A stretch of DNA of 64,000 bases from JACRAV01 sp964571235 (GCA_964571235.1 CAZNAI010000004.1:186001-250000), one strand, 5' to 3'. Positions 17,661-26,200 are shown, counted from the stretch's first letter. Notes: generated by a model not told the origin, from the letters alone. A program made the numbers and translations.

Positions 17661-17888
17661 ATGAATAGTGCCGATATTGCAGGTATGGGCGCGAATACTC
17701 TATTTATGGGGCTGTTCACCGGTCTTATCGGCGCCGGGTACTTTATGTACGGAAAGCGGCGGGAGCGGATCATGCCGATGCTGGTCGGGGTGGCGATGAT
17801 CATTGTCCCGTACTTTCTGGACGGATGGGTGACCAATGCTGTTGTGACTGCCGTGCTCTGCGCCATTCCGTTCTTCATCGCTGTGTAG
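17661..17888 (+). CDS. Small membrane protein of unknown function
   Basis: This 75-residue protein is almost entirely hydrophobic. Three likely membrane helices (about 11-28, 37-53, 57-74) are separated by a basic turn (YGKRRERIMP), which would face the cytoplasm. I recognise no family. It stands alone between a minus-strand gene and the accC promoter region, with only a weak ribosome-binding site. Confidence 0.65.
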   Translation: MNSADIAGMGANTLFMGLFTGLIGAGYFMYGKRRERIMPMLVGVAMIIVPYFLDGWVTNAVVTAVLCAIPFFIAV

Positions 17889-18207
17889 ATTCATGGCACA
17901 TATGTAAGCTGAAGGGCTACGCCAGTGCAGGCCCCGAAGACGGGCCGGCCCTACTAAGAGCATTCAGCTTTCCATAAAGAGGCGATCAGGAATCCGAAGC
18001 TTTGTCAATCATGCCCCAGGCGGCACCCTAACTCATTGTCCGGCAAGGTGATTATTGTCGACTTTCGAGCAACTTTCTGCCTTATCCCTTGTTCATTTAT
18101 AGCGAAATCACTATACTACTATATTGTCTCTGGTGGCCGAGCGGATAATCCGTCACCACAGAATGACTTCGGGTTGGCCACGGCCACCCGGGAATGGAAA
18201 AGAAAAT
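17889..18207. other. Intergenic region upstream of accC: branched repeat and promoter
   Basis: The outer arms AAGCTGAA (17906-17913) and TTCAGCTT (17963-17970) enclose an internal GGCCC-type hairpin, forming another branched palindromic element. The remainder holds the accC promoter (18089-18117). No small gene is seen. Confidence 0.6.
18089..18117 (+). promoter_or_regulatory. Sigma70-like promoter of the accC-gcv cluster
   Basis: TTGTTC (18089-18094) and TATACT (18112-18117) are separated by 17 bases. This predicts a leader of roughly 85 bases before the chosen accC start. Confidence 0.55.
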
Positions 18208-19686
18208 TTGTTTACAAAAGTTTTGATCGCCAACCGTGGCGAGATAGCGCTTCGAATAATTCGTGCCTGCCGCGAGCTGGGACTTAAGACAGTCGCTGTC
18301 TATTCTGAAGCTGATCGCGATGCTCTTCATGTACGATTTGCCGACGAAGACATCTGCATCGGCCCCGCTTCAGCGAGTCAATCGTACCTCGATTTCAAAC
18401 GAATCATTTCGGCGGCCGAAGTTTCCAACGCCGGCGCTATTCACCCCGGCTACGGATTCTTGGCTGAGAACGCCGATTTCGCCGAGATTGTCGAATCATG
18501 TAATCTCACATTTGTAGGCCCGACCCCCACGCAGATTCGTCAGATGGGGGACAAGGCGGTCGCCAAGGCGACCATGAAGGCGGCCGGAGTGCCGGTCATT
18601 CCCGGTTCCGAAGGTGTTGTCGCTACATTCGAAGAAGCGGCGGAGATTGCTAAGACAATCGGATACCCGGTTATCTTGAAAGCTGTGGCCGGCGGCGGCG
18701 GCAAGGGGATGCGGGCCTGCCGCGACGAAGCCGAACTGGAGCGCGGGTTTCATATCGCCTCGACCGAAGCGGCTAACGCATTTTCCAATGCGGCTCTCTA
18801 CTTAGAGAAGCTGATTATCGAGCCGCATCATGTCGAAATTCAGGTGATTGGCGACACCCACGGAAATTTCTACCACTATGGCGAACGTGATTGCTCGATC
18901 CAACGTCGCCACCAAAAATTGGTCGAAGAGACACCGTCGCCATTGATGACCGACGATTTGCGAAAGAGGATGGGCGACGCCGCGCTGGCCGCCTGCCGGA
19001 TGGTTAATTTCCGAGGCGTGGGCACGATCGAATGTCTCGTCGATCACCAGTTGAATTTCTATTTCATGGAAATGAATACGCGCATACAAGTAGAGCATCC
19101 GATCACCGAGGAGGCGTACGAGGTCGATTTGGTCAAAGATCAGATCCGTGTCGCGCTCGGTGAAAAGATCATTTACAATCAGGAGGAGCTCAAACCAAAG
19201 TGGCACGCCATCGAGGCGCGTATCAATGCCGAGGATGTCGAGCATGATTTCAGGCCGACCCCCGGCACGGTGGAGGCATTGCATATTCCGGGCGGACCGG
19301 GCGTGCGGGTCGACAAGGCGGTGTACGCCGGGTATCGCATCCCGCCCTATTACGATTCCATGATCGCCAAGCTGATTGTCAAAGGAAGGACACGGCAGGA
19401 AGCGATCAGAAAAATGCGCTGTACGCTCGACGAGTTCATTGTACAGGGAGTGCCGACCACGATTCCCATACATCAGCAGATTTTTGAACACCCCGACTTC
19501 ATTGCCGGGAAATATGACACCTCGTTTCTGGAACATTTTTTTTCCAGGAAGAATTCAGAAACGCAAAAAAGAGCCGTCACGCTCAAACGACCCGGAGAAG
19601 GCGAACCAACCGGGGCGGAAACCCAAGCGACCGCTGAAGTAGCCGCGAGTGTGACAGGGCCAGAGTCTCCGGGAGGGACAACATGA
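18208..19686 (+). CDS. accC: Biotin carboxylase subunit of acetyl-CoA carboxylase
   Basis: AccC uses ATP and bicarbonate to carboxylate biotin on AccB. I chose the TTG at 18208 because the protein then begins LFTKVLIANRGEIALRI, the family N-terminus; an ATG at 18124 would add 28 atypical residues. The ATP-grasp glycine loop (AGGGGKGMR), HVEIQVIGD and EMNTRIQVEHPITE motifs are intact. The C-terminus carries an extra 45 or so residues rich in Thr/Glu/Ala/Gly that the family lacks. The stop overlaps the gcvH start (ATGA). Pyruvate carboxylase subunit A is an alternative, but accB and accA elsewhere in the window favour AccC. Confidence 0.92.
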   Translation: MFTKVLIANRGEIALRIIRACRELGLKTVAVYSEADRDALHVRFADEDICIGPASASQSYLDFKRIISAAEVSNAGAIHPGYGFLAENADFAEIVESCNLTFVGPTPTQIRQMGDKAVAKATMKAAGVPVIPGSEGVVATFEEAAEIAKTIGYPVILKAVAGGGGKGMRACRDEAELERGFHIASTEAANAFSNAALYLEKLIIEPHHVEIQVIGDTHGNFYHYGERDCSIQRRHQKLVEETPSPLMTDDLRKRMGDAALAACRMVNFRGVGTIECLVDHQLNFYFMEMNTRIQVEHPITEEAYEVDLVKDQIRVALGEKIIYNQEELKPKWHAIEARINAEDVEHDFRPTPGTVEALHIPGGPGVRVDKAVYAGYRIPPYYDSMIAKLIVKGRTRQEAIRKMRCTLDEFIVQGVPTTIPIHQQIFEHPDFIAGKYDTSFLEHFFSRKNSETQKRAVTLKRPGEGEPTGAETQATAEVAASVTGPESPGGTT

Positions 19687-20063
19687 ACGTACCTGCCAAT
19701 CTCAAATACACCAAAGAACATGAATGGGTAAAAGTCGACGGCGATATTGCCACAATCGGCGTTACCGAATACGCGCAAGGTGAACTCGGCGACATTGTCT
19801 TTGTCGAACTTCCCAATGTCGGGAGCGCAGTCACGCAGATGGGACGGTTCGGCACGGTCGAAGCAGTCAAGGCGGTCTCGGACCTGTTCTCGCCGCTTTC
19901 CGGAACAGTTGTCGAGATCAACGCCGCGCTCGATTCCGATCCGATGGTCATCAACCGAGATCCATACGGCGAGGGGTGGATGATCAAAGTGAAAGTTTCA
20001 TCGGCCGCCGAGCTTGCCGGTCTTTTGGCGCCCGATGGATACAAACAATTGTTGTCGGCCTGA
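19683..20063 (+). CDS. gcvH: Glycine cleavage system H protein
   Basis: GcvH carries the lipoyl arm that moves the aminomethyl group from the P protein to the T protein. The 126-residue protein matches the family in length and contains WVKVDGDIATIGVTEYAQ and the lipoylation motif VEAVKAVSD with Lys63. It overlaps accC by four bases, so a carboxylase gene and the glycine cleavage genes share a transcript. The P-protein subunit 1 gene follows 42 bases later. gcvT and lpd are not in the window. Confidence 0.96.
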   Translation: MNVPANLKYTKEHEWVKVDGDIATIGVTEYAQGELGDIVFVELPNVGSAVTQMGRFGTVEAVKAVSDLFSPLSGTVVEINAALDSDPMVINRDPYGEGWMIKVKVSSAAELAGLLAPDGYKQLLSA

Positions 20064-20105
20064 TTTTTCGGCCGTTGTGAACAGTCAACGCAGGAACATA
20101 TAGCG

Positions 20106-21461
20106 ATGTCTTTTATATCCAATACCCCCGAAGATCGCCGCGACATGCTGGCCAAAATCGGGGCAGGCAACTTTGAAGAACTTCTGGCCGCTATCCCACA
20201 GAATCTTCGTTTAGGACGGCCGCTCAACATCCCACAACTTTCGGAATTTGAACTCCTGGCCGAGATCAAACAGATCGCCTCGGAAAACCAATCCGACGCC
20301 ATCTGTTTCGCCGGCGGTGGTTCATACGACCACTTCGTGCCGTCGGCCGTAGGAGTCATTATCGGCCGTCCGGAATTCATGACGGCCTACACGCCGTATC
20401 AGGCGGAAGTGGCTCAGGGGACACTGCAGGTTATCTATGAATTTCAAACGCACATCTGCCGGTTGACCGGACTCGATGTCGCAAATGCGTCGCTGTACGA
20501 CGGCGGCTCGGCGGTCGCCGAATCGTCAATCGTGACGATGAATGCGACTGGCCGAAAGAAGATTGTTGTCGCTGAGACGGTGAACCCGTCGTATCGCGAG
20601 GTGCTGGCCACGTATTTGTCGGCGCGCGATGTTGAGATTGTGACAGTGCCGATGAAAGACGGTGTCACTGATCTGAACAAACTTGAAGACATCGTCGATG
20701 AAAAAACCGCGGCGGTCATAGTCCAACAGCCGAATTTCTTTGGTGCAATCGAGGATGTCGATTCTGTGGTCGCGATGACGCACAAAGTTGGCGGACTGGT
20801 GGTGATGTCTATTGATCCCATCTCGCAATCACTGCTCAAAACGCCGGCGGAATATGGCGCTGACATAGCGGTCGGCGAGGGCCAACCGCTGGGAATACCG
20901 ATGTCTTTCGGCGGGCCGTATCTGGGATTTTTCGCGGCGACCAAGGCGCTCGTACGAAACTTCCCTGGCCGCATTGCCGCTCGCACCAAGGATCTCGAAG
21001 GCAAGACCGGCTTTGTGCTGACTTTGCAGACGAGGGAACAGCATATCCGTCGCGAAAAAGCGACTTCGAATATCTGCACCAATCAAGCGCTCTGCGCCGC
21101 GGCGGCGACAGTTTATCTTAGTCTGCTGGGTAAGACCGGCTTGAAGCGCGTCGCACTTCTATCGTTTGAGAAGGCCGAAGAAGCGCAGAAGGCGATTTGC
21201 GGCGTCGAGGGATTTGAGCCCTACTTTGCCGCTCCCTATGGTCGCGAGTTCGCGGTACGCACACCGCGCCCGGCCCGCGAAGTCATTTCGCACATGCTCA
21301 GCCGCGGAGTGCTGGCCGGTATTGATGCCGGTCGCTGGTACAAAGGAATGGATGATTGCTTGATTATTGCGACAACGGAAAAACGAAACAGTGCCCAGAT
21401 CGGACGGCTGGTCGACGGTTTGAAGGAGCTATCGGCCAGTGGTGTCATGTCCCGAATGTAA
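20106..21461 (+). CDS. gcvPA: Glycine dehydrogenase (decarboxylating) subunit 1
   Basis: This is the N-terminal half of a split P protein, which decarboxylates glycine and passes the aminomethyl group to GcvH. The 451-residue protein starts with the typical MSFISNTPEDRRDML and includes AGGGSYDHFVP, YTPYQAEVAQGTLQ, DGGSAVAES and PLGIPMSFGGPYLGF. It needs subunit 2 (23291) for the PLP-bearing half. Unusually, three other genes separate the two subunits here. The next gene begins inside its 3' end. Confidence 0.96.
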   Translation: MSFISNTPEDRRDMLAKIGAGNFEELLAAIPQNLRLGRPLNIPQLSEFELLAEIKQIASENQSDAICFAGGGSYDHFVPSAVGVIIGRPEFMTAYTPYQAEVAQGTLQVIYEFQTHICRLTGLDVANASLYDGGSAVAESSIVTMNATGRKKIVVAETVNPSYREVLATYLSARDVEIVTVPMKDGVTDLNKLEDIVDEKTAAVIVQQPNFFGAIEDVDSVVAMTHKVGGLVVMSIDPISQSLLKTPAEYGADIAVGEGQPLGIPMSFGGPYLGFFAATKALVRNFPGRIAARTKDLEGKTGFVLTLQTREQHIRREKATSNICTNQALCAAAATVYLSLLGKTGLKRVALLSFEKAEEAQKAICGVEGFEPYFAAPYGREFAVRTPRPAREVISHMLSRGVLAGIDAGRWYKGMDDCLIIATTEKRNSAQIGRLVDGLKELSASGVMSRM

Positions 21462-21792
21462 GAAGGACTGGGTGGACGGAACGACGCAATGTCCCGTGTG
21501 CGGCCGCGATCTGCCTGCGGACGGCGAAAAAGTCGAATGGACAATGATCGGGTATGTCCCCGATCAGATGTCGGCTGATTTCGCCAAGGAACTGCTCGAT
21601 TCGTGCGATATCCCGCTCTTTGTCCGATCGCGCTCGGGATTTTTTGGAACAGTAGGTCTGACCTTGCCGTCGTTTTACAATGCCGGTGCGGCGCCATTTG
21701 AATTGTCGGTCCCCGAGGATCTGGTGGAAGAAGCGACCGAGATTTTATCCGAAGGACTCGGCGACCGCTGGCAGGAAAAAGAGAACAACTGA
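21439..21792 (+). CDS. Zinc-ribbon plus DUF2007 protein
   Basis: This 117-residue protein starts at GTG (21439 or 21442) within the end of gcvPA. Residues 1-25 form a zinc ribbon with CPECKKDW and CPVCGRD. The rest is the DUF2007 ferredoxin-like fold (YVPDQMSADFAKELLDSCDIPLFVRS, then VPEDLVEEATEIL), a family annotated as putative signal transducers without proven function. It is adjacent to and overlaps a second copy of the same architecture, suggesting a tandem duplication. Confidence 0.8.
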   Translation: MVSCPECKKDWVDGTTQCPVCGRDLPADGEKVEWTMIGYVPDQMSADFAKELLDSCDIPLFVRSRSGFFGTVGLTLPSFYNAGAAPFELSVPEDLVEEATEILSEGLGDRWQEKENN

Positions 21793-22172
21793 TGCCGTAC
21801 TGCGCCAACTGTAAATATGAATACCGCGACGGGCTGACGCTCTGCCCGGATTGCAATCTTCCGCTGGTGGAACAGTTGCCGTCGGGTTCGGCGGCGACCT
21901 CCCCCGATCAAAGCTGGGTGGCGGTCTGTAATATCCCCAATGATCTCAATTCGTCGCTCGCTCGGGGGGCGCTCGAATCGCGGAATATCCCGTCGATTGT
22001 GATGTCCTCTACGTTCAAAGCCTATGGTGTCGAGGCCGCCTACACCGCGCAGTTGTTGGCCTCGCCGAAAGCGACCAATGTCATCATGGTGCCGCGCGAA
22101 TTTGCCGAAGAGGCGACCTTAGTGCTTGAGGCAGTACTCGGCGACGATTTTCAACAGTCTGAAGTATTATGA
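21792..22172 (+). CDS. Zinc-ribbon plus DUF2007 protein, second copy
   Basis: This 126-residue protein has an N-terminal ribbon with YCANCKYEYRDG and CPDCNLP. The C-terminal DUF2007-like domain contains NDLNSSLARGALESRNIPSIV and VPREFAEEATLVLEAVL. The ATG overlaps the stop of the first copy by one base. The two proteins share the layout but have diverged in sequence. Their placement inside the glycine cleavage cluster suggests co-expression, not a known role. Confidence 0.8.
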   Translation: MPYCANCKYEYRDGLTLCPDCNLPLVEQLPSGSAATSPDQSWVAVCNIPNDLNSSLARGALESRNIPSIVMSSTFKAYGVEAAYTAQLLASPKATNVIMVPREFAEEATLVLEAVLGDDFQQSEVL

Positions 22173-22204
22173 AGCCAAACGTTTTCGTCATACAAGGAGC
22201 CAAG

Positions 22205-23077
22205 ATGAAAAAGAAATCAGCACTCGTACTGCTGGCCCTGTTGGTGGCGGCAGTCTCGCCGGTTTCAGCGGCGTATGTGACCGACCACGGCACACCGTTT
22301 TATACGACAGTGGCCGAAGGTCAGGCGGCGGCGGCGAAAGCCGGCACGCCGATGATTGTCAAATTTTACACCGAGTGGTGAAGATGGTGTAAAGTAATGG
22401 ACACGGTCGTGTTCGTCGATTCGCAGACAATCAGAGTTTTCAGTTCCGAAATGGTGTTGACCAAGATTGACGCAGAGAAAGATACGGTGGCCGCAAAGAA
22501 TTTCGCGGTTTCCGGCTATCCCACTTTGGTCATGGTCGACAAGGATGGTCAGGAGATTGATCGCATCATCGGGTATCTGCCGACCAAGGAATTCTTGCAG
22601 ACGGTGGATGAATACTCGAAAGGGATTGGCACATTGGCTGACCTTTTGAATAAGTCGGCCACCGATACTTCGCGGGCACTGGGATATCAAATTGCCGACA
22701 AGTACAAGTATCGCGGCAAACCGGTTGAAGCGACGTCCTGGTTTGAGAAGGTGCTACAGGCGGGAAGTCCAACCGATTCACTCGCCGGCGAAAGCCGGAT
22801 GGCGATAGCCGACATGTTGCGTCGCGACAAGAAGTGGGATTTGGCCCTTGAGGCATTTGTTTCAATCGAGAAAGATTTCAAGGACTTGCCGTTTGCGTTC
22901 TCGGCCGACGCCGGGATATGGCAGGGGATTACACTGGCTCGCAAGGGCGACACTGCCGCGGCGATCGGCGCGTATGAGGCATTCTTGAAAAATCACCCGG
23001 CGGCGGAAGATACGTCTTATGCCCGAAAGCAGATCGAAAAGTTGAAGAATCCGCCACCGGCGGAAGAGAAGAAGTAG
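22205..23077 (+). CDS. Predicted selenocysteine-containing secreted thioredoxin-fold protein with TPR-like tail
   Basis: The ATG at 22205 follows AAGGAG by six bases. The signal peptide spans about residues 1-22. The frame runs to an in-frame TGA at 22379-22381 and continues in the same frame without another stop to 23077 (290 residues counting the TGA). The local context is KFYTEW-TGA-RWCKVMD. The TGA replaces the first Cys of the CxxC motif found in Thioredoxin_7-like proteins, giving UxxC with U59 and C62. The thioredoxin fold continues with KIDAEKD and the cis-Pro motif GYPTLVMVDKDG. Residues of about 160-285 look like TPR helices. A hairpin with a GG-starting loop follows the TGA (22397-22416). 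The alternative is a pseudogene or sequencing error, but the intact downstream frame argues against it. Confidence 0.82.
22397..22416 (+). promoter_or_regulatory. Predicted bacterial SECIS hairpin
   Basis: The arms AUGGACAC (22397-22404) and GUGUUCGU (22409-22416) pair over 8 bp, including two G-U pairs, and enclose a GGUC loop. The stem begins 15 bases after the TGA and the loop GG lies 24-25 bases after it. This is within the range described for bacterial SECIS elements, and the GGUC loop resembles the AGGUCU loop of E. coli fdhF. Confidence 0.7.
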
Positions 23078-23084
23078 CGGTACT

Positions 23085-23108
23085 GCGTCAGGTGAGGGCA
23101 CCTGATGC
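23085..23108. repeat. Hairpin repeat with AGGG loop
   Basis: Ten-base-pair arms with one G-T pair enclose AGGG. It is nearly identical to 3015-3040 and sits seven bases after the stop of the predicted selenoprotein gene. Confidence 0.75.
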
Positions 23109-23213
23109 CACGATGAAGTAAGTCGGGTTGGCAATCCGCCGCTCAGGCGGCGACTGCGGGCTACCCGACAGAAAGAAGAAGATGGGTCCCGACCTATAGG
23201 AAATGTGATGTAG

Positions 23214-23263
23214 GTCGAAACCCCTGCCCCTAAGGGGTCCCGCCACAGGCGGGAGGTTTCGAC
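23214..23263. repeat. Three-way-junction palindromic element upstream of gcvPB
   Basis: The outer arms GTCGAAACC (23214-23222) and GGTTTCGAC (23255-23263) are exact complements. They enclose two hairpins: CCCC-TAA-GGGG (23227-23237) and CCCGCC-ACA-GGCGGG (23239-23253). The element ends 27 bases before the gcvPB start codon. Confidence 0.65.
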
Positions 23264-23290
23264 AATTTATTGAAGAGGTGAACGACAGAC

Positions 23291-24742
23291 GTGACTGAGA
23301 AGACACTAATTTACGAGAAGTCGGTCAAAGGCAGAACTGGTTACACTCTGCCTGCGAACGGCAAACGAGAAGCAGAGATTGTAGGGCGTATCCCCGAGAA
23401 GTTTCGTCGCAAAGCAGATGCAGAACTTCCGGAAGTCTCCGAGCCGATTGTGGTGCGGCACTATGTGAATTTGTCGACCAAGAATCATCATATCGATAAG
23501 GGATTCTATCCGCTGGGATCGTGCACAATGAAGTACAATCCCAAACTCAACGATGTGGCGGCGTCGTTCGGCGAGTTCGCGGCGTGTCATCCCCTTTTGC
23601 CCGATGAGTCGGTGCAGGGGTGCCTGAAGATCATGCACGAGCTTTCGGCGTACCTGAGCGAAGTGTCGGGATTCCCGGCGATGTCGCTCCAGCCAGTGGC
23701 CGGTGCGCAGGGGGAATTTACCGGTTTGATGGTGATGCGAGCGTACCACGCCAAGCGCGGAGAACGGCGCAACAAAGTGATTATCCCCGATTCAGCCCAC
23801 GGCACCAATCCGGCGACTGTGACTGCGGCCGGTTGGACTGTTGTGCAAATCAAGTCCAATGAGAAGGGGATTATCGAGCCGTCGGCTGTGGCCGCGGTGA
23901 TGGATGAGAGCGTGGTCGGGATGATGACCACCAATCCTAACACGCTCGGATTGTTTGAAAGTAATATCGCCGAGATTTGTAAGATCGTCCACGCCAAGGG
24001 CGGCCTGATGTATATGGACGGCGCCAATCTCAACGCCAACATGGGAATTTTTCGCCCGGCCGATTCCGGGTTTGACATGATGCACTTCAACCTGCACAAA
24101 ACATTCACCATTCCGCACGGTGGCGGTGGTCCAGGCGCCGGTGCAGTCGGTGTGACGGCCGAGCTTGAGAAGTTCCTGCCCTCGCCGATGGTTGTCAAAT
24201 CAAGCGACGGCTCTTACAAGCTTGATTATGACCGGCCCGATGCAATCGGGCGGCTCCATGCATTCTTCGGCAACTTCGCGCACATGGTGAGGGCATATGC
24301 GTATATCAGGTCAATCGGCGGCGTGGGACTGAAAGAAGTCTCGGAGAACGCGGTGCTAAACGCCAACTATGTCAAAGCGTTGATCAAGGATGCCTATGAG
24401 GTGCCGTACGACAGCTACTGCATGCATGAATTTGTTGCGTCAGGCAATCGCCAGAAAAAGCTGGGTGTGAAAACCTCCGACATTTCAAAACGTCTGTTGG
24501 ACTTCGGCATGCACGCGCCGACCAACTATTTCCCGCTGATCGTCCCCGAAGCGATGATGATCGAGCCGACCGAAACGGAAAGCCGTGAAACGCTCGAGCA
24601 ATTCGCGGAAGTGATGCATCAGATTGCGCGGGAAGCCGAAACCAATCCGGAACTGGTGACCTCCGCGCCGCACACAACACCGGTACGTCGTCTGGACGAA
24701 GCCGGGGCGGCCCGTTCACTTGATGTCAACTATCTGGGATAA
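23291..24742 (+). CDS. gcvPB: Glycine dehydrogenase (decarboxylating) subunit 2
   Basis: This is the PLP-binding half of the split P protein. The 483-residue protein starts at GTG after a GAGGTG motif. The PLP lysine is Lys270 in FNLHKTFTIPHGGGGPG, and STKNHHIDKGFYPLGSCTMKYNP and DSAHGTNPATV are also diagnostic. It acts with subunit 1 (20106) and GcvH (19683). About 200 bases of repeat-rich sequence separate it from the selenoprotein gene, and a terminator follows at 24764-24794. Confidence 0.96.
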   Translation: MTEKTLIYEKSVKGRTGYTLPANGKREAEIVGRIPEKFRRKADAELPEVSEPIVVRHYVNLSTKNHHIDKGFYPLGSCTMKYNPKLNDVAASFGEFAACHPLLPDESVQGCLKIMHELSAYLSEVSGFPAMSLQPVAGAQGEFTGLMVMRAYHAKRGERRNKVIIPDSAHGTNPATVTAAGWTVVQIKSNEKGIIEPSAVAAVMDESVVGMMTTNPNTLGLFESNIAEICKIVHAKGGLMYMDGANLNANMGIFRPADSGFDMMHFNLHKTFTIPHGGGGPGAGAVGVTAELEKFLPSPMVVKSSDGSYKLDYDRPDAIGRLHAFFGNFAHMVRAYAYIRSIGGVGLKEVSENAVLNANYVKALIKDAYEVPYDSYCMHEFVASGNRQKKLGVKTSDISKRLLDFGMHAPTNYFPLIVPEAMMIEPTETESRETLEQFAEVMHQIAREAETNPELVTSAPHTTPVRRLDEAGAARSLDVNYLG

Positions 24743-24763
24743 TACAAACTTGAAATTGTTCAG

Positions 24764-24794
24764 CCGGCGCTCTTTCGCGGAGCGCCGGTTTTTT
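24764..24794 (+). terminator. Rho-independent terminator of gcvPB
   Basis: The 9-bp arms CCGGCGCTC (24764-24772) and GAGCGCCGG (24780-24788) are followed directly by six T. The ATG of the next gene is only five bases beyond the T-run. Confidence 0.88.
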
Positions 24795-24799
24795 GTTCT

Positions 24800-26200
24800 A
24801 TGTCTTTTGTGATAAAGTTCGAACAGATCAGCTATCAATTTCCCGGCACGAGCGAGCCGGTCTTGCGCGATGTCTCGCTGGCATTCGCGCCGGGTGAGCG
24901 GGTCTGTCTGGCCGGAGCGAATGGTTCGGGGAAAACTACACTATCACTTTTGCTGGCGGGAATTCTCTCACCATCCAGTGGCAGAATATTACTAAATGAT
25001 CGAGTTGTTCCGAAAGTGCCACAAGGATTCGCCGCTTTTGGATTCCAGAATCCCGACGATCAGATGGTGGCCAGCGTGGTTGAGAAAGAGGTCGCGTTTG
25101 GACTTGAACTGCGCAATCAATCGATGACACAGATGGGATCGGCGATTGCCGACGCGCTGAAATCGCTTGGCATTGGCCATTTGGCGCGACGCGACATCGC
25201 GACTCTATCAGGTGGCGAGAAGCAGAAAACAGCGATCTCAGCGCTCACGGTGACCGAACCTCGCTTGCTGATATTGGACGAACCTGATTCATTTTTGGAT
25301 GCGGATGGAAAGCGGGCGCTGGAAGAGGCGTTAAGCCGGCTCAAGTCAACGGATCCTAATCTCATTGAGATCAGAATCACTCAGGACCAGGAAACGATGG
25401 GGCGTTATGAACGGCTCATACTCTTGGCGAATGGGCAGGTGATCGCCGACAAACAACCGTCTGATATTCTCGCTGACACTACACTACTTGCTGAATCGCG
25501 GATGACAGTCTCTCCTCAGCGCAACTCGGCAATTAAGACCAACGATTTGGTGACGTCGCCAACATCTCGCGATTCAATGATTAGAACAGAGAATCTGACT
25601 TTTGCTTATCCCGAGAGCAATCCGGTCATTAGAAACTTTAGCCTTCAGTGGCGGAGGGGAGAGATTGTCGGAGTCGTGGGTCCAACTGGATCGGGGAAAT
25701 CCACACTTGGTCTGTTAGTCTGCGGACTTCTCACGCCAACGGACGGAACTATCTCAATCGATGGCGTTGCAAATCAGCAGGGCGTCAGACCGCTGGTGAC
25801 AATGGCCGTCCAGCAACCGGAACGTCAGTTCTTTCTGCATACCTGCGCTGAGGAAATTGTCTTTGGGCCCAGGAATCTGGGACGGTCAATCTCTTCCGAG
25901 CACGCGGAGCAGTTTTTGATTCAAGTCGGGTTGGAACCGTCGAAGTATGCCCACCGCGATCCGCTCACACTTTCGGTGGGCGAACAGAGGCGATTGGCAT
26001 TTGCCGTCTTGCTGGCGCTGGACCGTCCGTTTGTAGTATTCGATGAGCCAACTTCAGGGCTTGATCCGGCGGGTATTGCGCAGTTTGAGTCGATGGCGCG
26101 AGGCCTTGCCTGGTCGGGCGCTGGGATTCTGGTAATTTCGCATGATCAGGGTCTGATAGAGCGGGTTTGCGATCGCAAGATTGCACTTAACGGGGAATAA
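24800..26200 (+). CDS. Fused double-ATPase ABC protein, EcfA/CbiO-like
   Basis: This 466-residue protein contains two complete ABC ATPase domains in tandem. Domain 1 has Walker A GANGSGKTT, signature LSGGEKQKT and Walker B LLILDEPDSFLD. Domain 2 has GPTGSGKST, LSVGEQRRL and VVFDEPTSGLDP. The QNPDDQM and QQPERQF Q-loops are typical of ECF vitamin/metal transporters. In domain 1 the H-loop His appears replaced (ITQDQETM), while domain 2 keeps it (VISHDQG). No EcfT or substrate-binding subunit is encoded nearby. The ATG sits just after a terminator, with no evident ribosome-binding site. Confidence 0.85.
   Translation: MSFVIKFEQISYQFPGTSEPVLRDVSLAFAPGERVCLAGANGSGKTTLSLLLAGILSPSSGRILLNDRVVPKVPQGFAAFGFQNPDDQMVASVVEKEVAFGLELRNQSMTQMGSAIADALKSLGIGHLARRDIATLSGGEKQKTAISALTVTEPRLLILDEPDSFLDADGKRALEEALSRLKSTDPNLIEIRITQDQETMGRYERLILLANGQVIADKQPSDILADTTLLAESRMTVSPQRNSAIKTNDLVTSPTSRDSMIRTENLTFAYPESNPVIRNFSLQWRRGEIVGVVGPTGSGKSTLGLLVCGLLTPTDGTISIDGVANQQGVRPLVTMAVQQPERQFFLHTCAEEIVFGPRNLGRSISSEHAEQFLIQVGLEPSKYAHRDPLTLSVGEQRRLAFAVLLALDRPFVVFDEPTSGLDPAGIAQFESMARGLAWSGAGILVISHDQGLIERVCDRKIALNGE

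Noticed and set aside
22169..22381. Short thioredoxin N-terminal frame ending at TGA, with a separate ORF starting at ATG 22397
   Set aside because: Treating them as two genes or a pseudogene ignores that both are in the same frame and together form one thioredoxin fold. The ATG at 22397 lies inside the predicted SECIS stem.
23120..23290. Glycine riboswitch upstream of gcvPB
   Set aside because: The region has palindromic repeats but no tandem aptamer-like conserved segments, and there is no terminator or sequestering stem at the start codon.
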